From CAYZSU01 sp964480565 (GTDB lineage: Bacteria; UBA10199; 2-02-FULL-44-16; JAAZCA01), in assembly GCA_964480565.1 (NCBI GenBank), contig CAYZSU010000041.1, positions 1-19,977 of the forward strand: 19,977 nt of DNA, given 5' to 3'. The notes below the pieces were generated by a model that did not search any database, was not told the origin of the DNA, and saw only the letters and a program-made list of their open reading frames with translations. This document shows, piece by piece, positions 8,336 to 15,158 of the stretch (within the stretch, counting starts at the first letter, position 1; every line of letters begins with the position of its first letter). The translations under genes and the position numbers were made by a program.

Positions 8336-8743
8336 ATGCACAGTGTTACGAAAGTATTTCATTTTTGCTATGGCCATCGGTTATTAAATGATCCATGTAA
8401 GTGCAAATATATTCACGGGCATAATGCCAACGTGGAGCTAGCATTTTCATCACAGGAACTGGATGCCCAGGGCATGGTGCTTCATTTTAATCGTATCAAG
8501 GATACGATTGGAAAATGGATAGATGATGAATTGGATCATACATTATTATTGTGTATGGATGATCCATTGGTGAAAATTTTAAATTCTCATCAGGAACGGT
8601 TTAAATCCATGGATGCTAATCCAACCGCAGAAAATATCGCGATTATGATACTTAAGAAATGTCAGGATATGAATTTGCCTATTGCTCACGTTCGATTGTG
8701 GGAAACAGACAGTTCATCCGCAATTATTACTGTTTCTAAATAG
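8336..8743 (+). CDS. queD: QueD / 6-pyruvoyl-tetrahydropterin synthase family enzyme
   Basis: 135 residues, the usual family length. The zinc ligands are H14 (FCYGHRL) and H27, H29 (HGHN). The nucleophile C23 sits four residues before H27 as CxxxHGH, the QueD arrangement rather than ExxxHGH of PTPS-III. ELDHTLL carries the catalytic Asp-His pair, PTAENIA follows, and VRLWETDSS near the C-terminus holds the substrate-binding Glu. The enzyme acts on 7,8-dihydroneopterin triphosphate. QueD makes the queuosine precursor; pairing with a FolM-like reductase suggests tetrahydropterin synthesis as an alternative. ATG 8336 is chosen for AGGAG at 8326-8330, five bases upstream. Other queuosine genes are not in the window. 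Confidence 0.9.
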   Translation: MHSVTKVFHFCYGHRLLNDPCKCKYIHGHNANVELAFSSQELDAQGMVLHFNRIKDTIGKWIDDELDHTLLLCMDDPLVKILNSHQERFKSMDANPTAENIAIMILKKCQDMNLPIAHVRLWETDSSSAIITVSK

Positions 8744-9085
8744 CTAATTTAACAGTGGCAATTGATCATGGATGAATTGTGCAATATTGCGATGGGATGT
8801 GGAAAATAAATTTGAATATTCATAACCAACAATATATTGATGATCACATTGTGTGAGATACTTGATATGTCCGTTGATTATAATGTCTGTTTGGGTGCTA
8901 TCCAGGTCAAAAATGATTTCAATAGGGTGATTCTTGGAAATGCATGCATGATCTGTGAGAATGCGCATACCTCCCTTGCTGATATTGGATAGACAGGCAG
9001 GGAAAAGTTGGCCCTGATGTCGAAGCATCACAGGAATGGATGTATGTAATCGTGGAAAACGTCGTTTTTCAATCATATGTGTCAT
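8744..9085 (-). CDS. PilZ domain protein (candidate cyclic-di-GMP receptor)
   Basis: 113 residues, a single PilZ domain (PF07238). The RRFPR box lies at residues 8-12 and the second motif NISKGG near residue 39 (N/DxSxxG type). Both are the c-di-GMP-contacting motifs and are intact, so binding is likely. Such small PilZ proteins act as soluble effectors on motility, secretion or polysaccharide synthesis; the partner is not visible here. The stop codon directly abuts the stop of the convergent queD-like gene with no base between. The start could also be the ATG three codons later. Confidence 0.87.
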   Translation of the reverse strand: MTHMIEKRRFPRLHTSIPVMLRHQGQLFPACLSNISKGGMRILTDHACISKNHPIEIIFDLDSTQTDIIINGHIKYLTQCDHQYIVGYEYSNLFSTSHRNIAQFIHDQLPLLN

Positions 9086-9212
9086 AATAATTGTGATCCA
9101 GTATAATGAATAATTAATACCTTGTCCAAATGAATTTTTTTACTTATCGTCAATTTTCATAAAAAGTTGCGTAAAAAAATATATTTTACTAAAAAAATTA
9201 GGAATATACGTC

Positions 9213-10259
9213 ATGAACAATAAAAAAATAAAGTATCGATGCGCTGTAATCGGTGCTGGGGCATGGGGAAGCGCTCTTGCGATCATGTTATCTAGAAAAT
9301 ATGACGATATTACAATGTGGGCATATGAACCAGAGATCGTGGTACAAATCAATGATACCCGGATCAATGATAATTTTTTGCCAGATATTGCAATACCGGA
9401 TACTATTCGATTAACCTCCAACCTTGATGATGCAGTTCGAGATAAGGATTTGATATTATCCGTAATTCCATCTCAATTTTTGCGTCAAACGTGGATGAGT
9501 GCAAGTAACGCGCTATCGCCGGATAGCATACTCATTAGCTGTACCAAAGGCATTGAGGTGAGTTCACTAAAACGCATTAGCCAGGTATTGGATGAGTGTA
9601 TGCCTGAGCATCCAAAAGATCGTCGAGTAATTCTATCTGGGCCCAGTTTTGCCAAGGAAGTGGCATGTAATCAGCCCACATCAGTGGTTATTGCCGGTGA
9701 AAATCAAAAAATTACTTCATATGTGCAGTCCATGCTTCGTCAGAATACATTTCTAACGTTTACAAGTAACGATAGTGCAGGCGTGGAAATTGGCGGGGCC
9801 ATTAAAAATGTGATTGCGATTGCCACAGGTATTTCCGAAGGTTTGGGGCTGGGAAATAATGCACGAGCAGCGATTATTACGCGTGGGTTGTATGAAATGA
9901 TTAAAATTGGCCAGGTCTATGGTGCAAATCCATTAACATTTTCTGGATTAACTGGCATTGGGGATTTGACACTTACATGTACGAGCGATTTATCCAGAAA
10001 TCATCGCTTAGGCGTGGCCATTGGCCAAGGGCAGTGCTTGAATGATATATGTAATACAGTCAATAGCGTGGCCGAGGGGATAAAAACCGCAGAAGCAGTG
10101 CAGCGTATTAGCCATGCACATGGATTGAAAACACCGATATGCACGACAGTGCATGATATTTTATTTAAGGAGTTAAATCCCAATGACGCGGTTACACAAT
10201 TGTGTGCGATAGAGCTGCATCAGGAAATGCAGTTGAATAGGCCGTTGCAGGGAAATTGA
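9213..10259 (+). CDS. gpsA: NAD(P)-dependent glycerol-3-phosphate dehydrogenase
   Basis: 348 residues. It reduces dihydroxyacetone phosphate to sn-glycerol 3-phosphate for phospholipid synthesis in the cytoplasm. The cofactor loop GAGAWG is at 14-19, followed by the conserved SCTKGIE and SGPSFAKEV, the catalytic-helix segment IKNVIAIATGISEGLGLGNN, and TGIGDLTLTC then SRNHRLG near the C-terminal domain. Length and motif order are those of a complete GpsA. AGGA lies about ten bases before ATG 9213. It stands alone between a minus-strand PilZ gene and a separately promoted small operon. Confidence 0.96.
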   Translation: MNNKKIKYRCAVIGAGAWGSALAIMLSRKYDDITMWAYEPEIVVQINDTRINDNFLPDIAIPDTIRLTSNLDDAVRDKDLILSVIPSQFLRQTWMSASNALSPDSILISCTKGIEVSSLKRISQVLDECMPEHPKDRRVILSGPSFAKEVACNQPTSVVIAGENQKITSYVQSMLRQNTFLTFTSNDSAGVEIGGAIKNVIAIATGISEGLGLGNNARAAIITRGLYEMIKIGQVYGANPLTFSGLTGIGDLTLTCTSDLSRNHRLGVAIGQGQCLNDICNTVNSVAEGIKTAEAVQRISHAHGLKTPICTTVHDILFKELNPNDAVTQLCAIELHQEMQLNRPLQGN

Positions 10260-10296
10260 AACAACCCTGTTTTGTGGACATTTTCATGACAACAAC

Positions 10297-10325
10297 TTGA
10301 CGTAATTCAATAAGTTATTTACATC
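10297..10325 (+). promoter_or_regulatory. Candidate promoter of the Sm-like/secreted pair
   Basis: TTGACG (10297-10302, five of six bases) is followed by a 17-base spacer and TACATC (10320-10325, a weak -10). Transcription would start at or next to ATG 10332, which has no Shine-Dalgarno sequence, so a leaderless mRNA is possible. The weak -10 keeps this tentative. Confidence 0.35.
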
Positions 10326-10331
10326 ATATTT

Positions 10332-10559
10332 ATGACGTCATTAGTGGATTTAGATTTTTCAGTTGAAGAGGATGACCTTATCCAAGAAATGCTCGATGCC
10401 AAGGGCAAGCAAGTGGAAGTCATTGCATTTGGTGTATTTTATGCGGGCATATTGAGTTATGTGGATGCAGAAAATGGAACGATTGAAATTGCAGATGGGG
10501 ATGATCGTGCGGTCATGGAAGTTGAACGCGTAACGTCATTTTCAATATTAATACCATGA
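10332..10559 (+). CDS. Small protein resembling an Sm-like barrel
   Basis: 75 residues, not assigned to a named family. After a short acidic helix (LDFSVEEDDLIQEML) it reads as a beta barrel: GKQVEVIAFGVFYAGILSYV, then DAENGTIEIAD and MEVERVTSFSIL. The spacing of hydrophobics with xGxxYxGxLxxxDxxN recalls the Sm1 motif of LSm/Hfq proteins, though the protein lacks the Hfq YKH motif. An RNA-binding role is therefore only a suggestion; a generic SH3-like barrel is equally possible. There is no signal peptide. The gene ends in an ATGA overlap with the next gene, so the two are translationally coupled. Confidence 0.65.
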   Translation: MTSLVDLDFSVEEDDLIQEMLDAKGKQVEVIAFGVFYAGILSYVDAENGTIEIADGDDRAVMEVERVTSFSILIP

Positions 10560-10927
10560 AAAAACAACTAATCATTTATCTATGCAGTATTTTATTGTTT
10601 GCAATGCCAGTCTTTGCGCAGCAATCCGCACATCAAAAAAAGTTTAAACTGCTGATTTCCCAATCACGCAATTATGAGCAGATCAATACATTGATTGAGA
10701 CATTGCTGGAAGATCCAAGCATACAAGAGATTGTGCCCATTAATATCAAACAACGACACTTAATGTATTATGGTTATTACGTGGCATCTTCTCATGATGT
10801 GAGCCAAATAATTCGTGGCATATCACAGGATCAATTTGATATGCACGAAGAAATTCTTTCCAATGGAATGCCCTATTTTACATTGATTAGTAAACCGCTA
10901 TCCTCTCAACGTATGCCTAAGAAATAG
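10556..10927 (+). CDS. Secreted or periplasmic protein of unknown function
   Basis: 123 residues. A clear Sec signal peptide (MKKQLIIYLCSILLFAMPVFA) is followed by cleavage after VFA-QQ. The mature part, about 100 residues, starts KFKLLISQSRNYEQINTLIETLLEDP and continues with beta strands around QRHLMYYGYYV. That alpha/beta repeat pattern resembles the short repeats seen in DUF2066-type proteins, but I cannot assign it. There is no lipobox. Its start codon overlaps the stop of the Sm-like gene by four bases (ATGA). Pairing of a secreted protein with a cytoplasmic Sm-like protein is unusual. Confidence 0.75.
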   Translation: MKKQLIIYLCSILLFAMPVFAQQSAHQKKFKLLISQSRNYEQINTLIETLLEDPSIQEIVPINIKQRHLMYYGYYVASSHDVSQIIRGISQDQFDMHEEILSNGMPYFTLISKPLSSQRMPKK

Positions 10928-10928
10928 A

Positions 10929-11060
10929 GGGTTGCCCGTAGGAACACCTATCGTCGGTATTTCTTGAGCATAGCACCCGTGGGTTCTCACGTACTCGCAT
11001 TGTACGCTCAGGCCCGCGGATTTGCGGGAGCCTTGAATCTTTCGCATTTTTGAACAACCC
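10929..11060 (+). repeat. Dispersed repeat copy A (GGGTTG ends)
   Basis: 132 bases bounded by GGGTTG (10929-10934) and CAACCC (11055-11060). It contains the hairpins CGTAC/GTACG (10990-10994 and 11002-11006) and GGCCCGC/GCGGGAGCC (11011-11032). Its left end (GGGTTGC..GGAACACC.ATC.TCGG) aligns over more than 30 bases with the reverse complement of the right end of copy B at 12354-12468. No reading frame is apparent. It is more GC-rich than its surroundings, and resembles a short non-autonomous, MITE-like or structured intergenic repeat. Confidence 0.65.
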
Positions 11061-11119
11061 CACAAATTGTCTATTTTTCAACAGTCCCGGAGTGCACTTG
11101 GCAGCTTTTCAGGTTGTAC

Positions 11120-11148
11120 AATCCCAATGTAGCTGCTATATTGGGATT
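11120..11148 (+). promoter_or_regulatory. 29-base palindrome ending at the ATPase start codon
   Basis: AATCCCAAT (11120-11128), G, TAGC (11130-11133), T, GCTA (11135-11138), T, ATTGGGATT (11140-11148). All 14 positions pair (one G-T wobble) around a single central base. It ends immediately before ATG 11149. It could be a dimeric-repressor operator, possibly for autoregulation, or an mRNA hairpin that hides the start. No Shine-Dalgarno sequence is visible. Confidence 0.7.
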
Positions 11149-12315
11149 ATGATACCAAGAAAAATTAATGTTCCAGAAGATCATAGTTTTTTCCTATTCG
11201 GACCTAGAGGATCTGGCAAATCGACTTTATTGCGCAATCACTTTTCAGATCGATTGCAAACTATTTGGATTGATTTACTCGACCCTGAAGAAGAAGCCCT
11301 ATTTCAAACAAATCCACATGAATTAATTCGCCGAACAGATCATCTTTCACCAAATAGTTGGATTATCATTGATGAAGTTCAGCGTGTACCTAATTTACTC
11401 AATCTGGTCCATAAGCTCATTGAGGAAAAACGCCTATTATTTGCGCTATCTGGATCATCCGCAAGGAAATTGATGCGTGGACATGCTAATTTGCTGGCTG
11501 GACGCGCATTTATGTGTTTTTTATACCCGTTTTCATTTCAAGAATTACAACCAAATTTCAATTTGGAACATACATTATCATGGGGACTGTTGCCAAGTAT
11601 TCATACATTCAATGATGATAGTAGTAAAAAGCGTTATCTGCGAGCTTATGCGAATACGTATTTAAAAGAAGAAATTCAAGCTGAGCAAATCGTTCGAAAT
11701 TTACCTGTTTTTAGAAAATTCTTAGAGATAGCAGCTCAAATGAATGGAAAACCGATTAATTATTCAAAAATTGCGCGTGATATTCACACAGATCATTCTG
11801 TTGTTCGAAATTATTTTTCCATTCTTGAGGATACGCTAATTGGTTTTCATTTACCCGCCTATGATATCTCTATTCGCAAACAAATACGAAAAGCTCCTAA
11901 ATTTTACTTTATGGATACTGGCATTAAATGCAGCCTAGAAAAAACATTGGATATCCCTATGATACCTAAAACATATAGCTATGGTCGTGCATTTGAGCAT
12001 TTTTTTATTCTTGAATTATTCAAACAATGCCAATATCGCGAAAAAGATGAATCTCTGTATTATTTACAAACAAAAGATGATACCGAAATTGACCTTATCA
12101 TTGAGCGACCAGGCAAATGCACATTATGTATTGAGATTAAATCATCAGATCACATTGATTCTGTTGATATAAGATCATTTAAAAAAATAACCGCTGATTT
12201 TAACAATTCCAAGTCATTCATTATATCCAGAGATCTTCATACAAAAACATTTTCCCATATTACGGCTTATCACTGGAGTGATTTTTTAGATTTATTTCAG
12301 AAAGAGGCTATTTGA
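11149..12315 (+). CDS. AAA ATPase with DUF4143 domain (AAA_14 family)
   Basis: 388 residues. Walker A GPRGSGKST is at 18-26, Walker B IIIDE at 72-76 and the sensor-like LSGSSARKL near 105. A winged-helix-like middle follows (NYSKIARDIHTDHSVVRNYF), then a DUF4143 C-terminus with an EID...EIK pattern (D315, E329, K331) like PD-(D/E)xK nuclease folds. Family members (PF13173 plus PF13635) are common in accessory regions, often in many copies; their function is not established and defence or mobile roles are only suspected. ATG 11149 gives the family-typical N-terminus (MIPRKI...HSFFLFGPRG); the frame is open back to 11050 but that extension is unlike the family. It is flanked by inverted repeat copies A and B. 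Confidence 0.88.
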   Translation: MIPRKINVPEDHSFFLFGPRGSGKSTLLRNHFSDRLQTIWIDLLDPEEEALFQTNPHELIRRTDHLSPNSWIIIDEVQRVPNLLNLVHKLIEEKRLLFALSGSSARKLMRGHANLLAGRAFMCFLYPFSFQELQPNFNLEHTLSWGLLPSIHTFNDDSSKKRYLRAYANTYLKEEIQAEQIVRNLPVFRKFLEIAAQMNGKPINYSKIARDIHTDHSVVRNYFSILEDTLIGFHLPAYDISIRKQIRKAPKFYFMDTGIKCSLEKTLDIPMIPKTYSYGRAFEHFFILELFKQCQYREKDESLYYLQTKDDTEIDLIIERPGKCTLCIEIKSSDHIDSVDIRSFKKITADFNNSKSFIISRDLHTKTFSHITAYHWSDFLDLFQKEAI

Positions 12316-12353
12316 TTGGGGTTAATGGGTTTGCCCGTGGTTATCTACTAATA

Positions 12354-12468
12354 GGGTTGTTACAGCGTTCTCGCAGCAAATTCAATGAAGGCGCAAGCAT
12401 ACGAGTATGTAACTGAATTGAATTTGGCTTTCCAACGCCGAAGATGGGTGTTCCCACAGGAGCAACCC
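12354..12468 (-). repeat. Dispersed repeat copy B, inverted relative to copy A
   Basis: 115 bases bounded by GGGTTG (12354-12359) and CAACCC (12463-12468). Internal inverted repeats are CAAATTCAAT/ATTGAATTTG (12377-12386 and 12417-12426) and CATAC/GTATG (12398-12402 and 12405-12409), so most of the element folds into one long hairpin. Read on the minus strand, its end GGGTTGCTCCTGTGGGAACA matches the left end of copy A. A further partial end, gggtttgcccgtgg, sits at 12327-12340. The whole gap 12316-12554 holds no gene. Confidence 0.65.
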
Positions 12469-12554
12469 CTACAAATAAAAATTAGTTTAATACATGCTAT
12501 TGTTGTTAACTGAAATATTTGATATACAAGCTATTCAATAATAAGAGGATGTGT

Positions 12555-14210
12555 ATGGTGAAAAAAATAGATATAATTTTAAATTCAAAAAAAATAACAG
12601 TGGATGAAGGTACATGTGTTTACCAGGTACTTGAGAAATCATCGTATAATAGTGCATTAGCGCCTTTGGGTATTGTGATAAATAATCGTATAGATGGATT
12701 GTATTATAAAATAAAAAACGAGGCAAATATAGAGACAGTCGATATTTCCAGACGAGAAGGTATGGATATATATCGACGCAGTGCCTCGACAATTTTATAT
12801 GCAGCCATGAAGGATATTGCACCCAATGCAGATGTTGTTGTGGGGCAATCCATTGCCACAGGGTATTTCTTTGAAATAAATGGCATTCATTGCGATGCAA
12901 GCCTTGTGCAGGCATTGGAAACGCGCATGCATGAAATAGTGGATGCAAATAGCATGCTTGTACCGGAGTGGCGAGGGGTGGAAGATGCCATTGCATTATT
13001 TGATCACGAAAATGCAAAAGATAAAATAAAGTTACTCAAACAATTACGCCGATCAGAAGTGCCCATTATTTCATTGGGCAATTATCACGCCTATGCCTTT
13101 GGGCCGCTGGTCTATCGCACCGGGTTGATCGATCAATTTAATGTGTTCTTGTATGAACATGGCATAGTGCTTAATTTTCCAAATGAGCATGGGCATTTAA
13201 CGCCATCAATTCCAACGCAGTCCAAATTATTTGCAAGCTATGTGGAATGTAAACGCTGGAATGAATTGATGAATGTCAAAACAGTTCCTGATCTAAATGA
13301 ACGCTGTATGGGGCGTACCGCTGGGGATTTGGTATCCATTTCAGAAGCGCTTCATGAAAAAAAGATCGGTGCAATTGCAGATACGATTAGCAATAGAAGC
13401 GATACGCGCTTGGTTTTAATTGCTGGTCCGTCATCGTCGGGTAAAACAACATTTTCAAAACGATTGACCACGCATTTAAAAATTTTGGGATATGAACCCA
13501 TTGCGATTTCAATGGATAATTATTATCTGAATCGTGAGGATACACCTAGGCACGCGGATGGTTCCTATAATTTTGAGTGCGTGGAAGCCTTAGACATTGC
13601 ATTGTTTGATGACCATATGAAGCGATTGATGCGTGGGGAAAAAATAATGATGCCGCATTATTGTTTTCAAGCAGGGAAACGCGATATCTCCAAAACCACG
13701 CCTATGCAATTAAAGGAAAATCAAATTATCATTGCGGAAGGTATTCACGGATTAAACGACCTATTAACACCCAATGTGGCGGAGAACCAAAAATATAAAA
13801 TTTTTGTATCAGCACTCACACAATTATGCTTGGATAATCATAATCGTATTTTTACAACAGATGCAAGATTGTGTCGACGCATTGTGAGAGATCGATTGTT
13901 TCGAGGAACTACCGCAGAGCAAACAATTGCTGGTTGGGGAAGTGTGCGTGCGGGTGAGATGGAATATATATTTCCGTATCAAGAAAAAGCAGATGTGATA
14001 TTTAATTCCGCATTAGCCTATGAGCATTCTTTGTTAAAGCCATATGCAGAGCGGTATTTAGCGGAAGTTCCAAGGGATCACCCGTCATTTGTCGAAGCAT
14101 CGCGATTGGCGCGTTTCTTTTCTTTCTTTATTCCCATTCTTGTTGTAGAAGTCCCTCGCACTTCCATATTAAGGGAATTTGTGGGAGGCAGTGCATTTAA
14201 ATATTCATAA
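12555..14210 (+). CDS. TGS-domain nucleoside kinase (uridine kinase-like)
   Basis: 551 residues in three parts. An N-terminal TGS domain covers about 1-65. A segment resembling the second domain of threonyl-tRNA synthetase (EGMDIYRRSAST...GYFFEI) follows. A C-terminal P-loop kinase has GPSSSGKTT at 291-299 and the uridine kinase motif ISMDNYY shortly after. It probably phosphorylates uridine or another nucleoside with ATP or GTP; proteins of this architecture are usually annotated as uridine kinase or nucleoside kinase. ATG 12555 is chosen for GAGG at 12545-12548; ATG 12549 overlaps that site and a TTG at 12519 is less likely. The histidines of the synthetase HxxxH site are replaced by R75 and T79. 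Confidence 0.87.
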   Translation: MVKKIDIILNSKKITVDEGTCVYQVLEKSSYNSALAPLGIVINNRIDGLYYKIKNEANIETVDISRREGMDIYRRSASTILYAAMKDIAPNADVVVGQSIATGYFFEINGIHCDASLVQALETRMHEIVDANSMLVPEWRGVEDAIALFDHENAKDKIKLLKQLRRSEVPIISLGNYHAYAFGPLVYRTGLIDQFNVFLYEHGIVLNFPNEHGHLTPSIPTQSKLFASYVECKRWNELMNVKTVPDLNERCMGRTAGDLVSISEALHEKKIGAIADTISNRSDTRLVLIAGPSSSGKTTFSKRLTTHLKILGYEPIAISMDNYYLNREDTPRHADGSYNFECVEALDIALFDDHMKRLMRGEKIMMPHYCFQAGKRDISKTTPMQLKENQIIIAEGIHGLNDLLTPNVAENQKYKIFVSALTQLCLDNHNRIFTTDARLCRRIVRDRLFRGTTAEQTIAGWGSVRAGEMEYIFPYQEKADVIFNSALAYEHSLLKPYAERYLAEVPRDHPSFVEASRLARFFSFFIPILVVEVPRTSILREFVGGSAFKYS

Positions 14211-14234
14211 ATAATATATTAAAAAGGAGAATGT

Positions 14235-15053
14235 ATGGCAGAGGCAAAGGCATTTAACCCAACACCAAAGCAATTGGGTATGGGCGCTATTGGATTAATC
14301 ATTATATATATTTTGGTTAAATCAATTATTGTAATTCCAGCAGGTCATGTGGGTGTAAAGGTTTTATTTGGAAACGTGCAGGAACTGACATTAGATGAGG
14401 GGCTTCACTTGGTAAACCCGCTCATGGATGTTGAAAAAATGAGCATTCGTACACAGCAGATTTCAGAAACAGCGACTGTACCATCCCAGGAAGGACTTAA
14501 TGTAAAACTGGATGTGTCTGTTTTATTTTCTTTGGATCCGCGTGCTGCTGCCACTGTATATCAAAGAGTAGGTCCCAGGTATGCAGGCGTGGTTGTTGTG
14601 CCGCAACTGCGATCTGTAGTGCGTGGAGTGACCGCAGGGTATGATGCCAAAGCATTGTACACATCAAAGCGAGAAGCAATTTCAGTTCAAATGGATGGCG
14701 CATTACGCCCGGAATTTAAAAAACGTGGCATTACGCTTGAAAAAGTCATGTTGCGATCCGTCACATTGCCATCTATTTTATCCACAGCTATTGAGAAGAA
14801 ATTAGAAGCCGAACAACAAGCCCAACAAATGAAATTTGTGTTAGAACGTGAGAAACGTCAGGCAGATCGTAAACGCATTGAAGCCAAAGGTATTAGCGAT
14901 TATAATAGAGAAGTGTCTAAAGGCTTAACAAATGAAGTATTACGTTTGCGTGGTATTGAAGCCACACGTGAATTGGCAAGTAGCAATAACTCAAAAGTGG
15001 TTGTGATTGGTGATAGTGATGGAATGCCGCTTATTTTAGGTAATACAAAATAA
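14235..15053 (+). CDS. Prohibitin-like SPFH/band-7 membrane protein
   Basis: 272 residues. One N-terminal membrane segment (about 14-34) leads directly into the SPFH domain, starting IPAGHVGVKVLFGNVQELTL and containing EGLHLVNPL. A long charged helix (about 190-245, rich in Glu, Lys and Gln) follows, as in prohibitins, which assemble into large membrane rings. In bacteria SPFH proteins scaffold membrane domains and can modulate FtsH-type proteases; no protease gene is nearby. The Shine-Dalgarno sequence aaggaga precedes ATG 14235. It lies 24 bases after the kinase stop, so the two are likely cotranscribed, and it is followed by a strong terminator. Confidence 0.9.
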   Translation: MAEAKAFNPTPKQLGMGAIGLIIIYILVKSIIVIPAGHVGVKVLFGNVQELTLDEGLHLVNPLMDVEKMSIRTQQISETATVPSQEGLNVKLDVSVLFSLDPRAAATVYQRVGPRYAGVVVVPQLRSVVRGVTAGYDAKALYTSKREAISVQMDGALRPEFKKRGITLEKVMLRSVTLPSILSTAIEKKLEAEQQAQQMKFVLEREKRQADRKRIEAKGISDYNREVSKGLTNEVLRLRGIEATRELASSNNSKVVVIGDSDGMPLILGNTK

Positions 15054-15079
15054 GATAATTATTTTATTTAGCTATTTAT

Positions 15080-15118
15080 AAAATGGGTGAGCAATATTAT
15101 TGCTTGCCCATTTTTTTT
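15080..15118 (+). terminator. Rho-independent terminator after the prohibitin-like gene
   Basis: A 16-bp stem (arms 15080-15095 and 15099-15114, with two G-T wobbles) and a 3-base ATT loop contain GGGTGAGC/GCTTGCCC. Eight T residues follow at 15111-15118. The A run on the left arm means it could also work on the other strand. It closes the kinase-prohibitin unit and isolates the downstream ldh gene. Confidence 0.92.
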
Positions 15119-15158
15119 GAATAAATTTAAAAATTATCCATAAATGAAAGGTTGTCTG

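Noticed and set aside
11069..11093. Similarity of tatttttcaacagtccc to 365-381 as a further repeat end
   Set aside because: The match is short and AT-rich; it could be chance.
11050..11148. 33-residue extension of the DUF4143 ATPase
   Set aside because: It would start in the repeat and read through the palindrome; the family N-terminus starts at 11149.
12535..13017. 160-residue minus-strand frame opposite the TGS kinase
   Set aside because: No recognisable domain, no ribosome site, and it mirrors a well-supported gene on the other strand.
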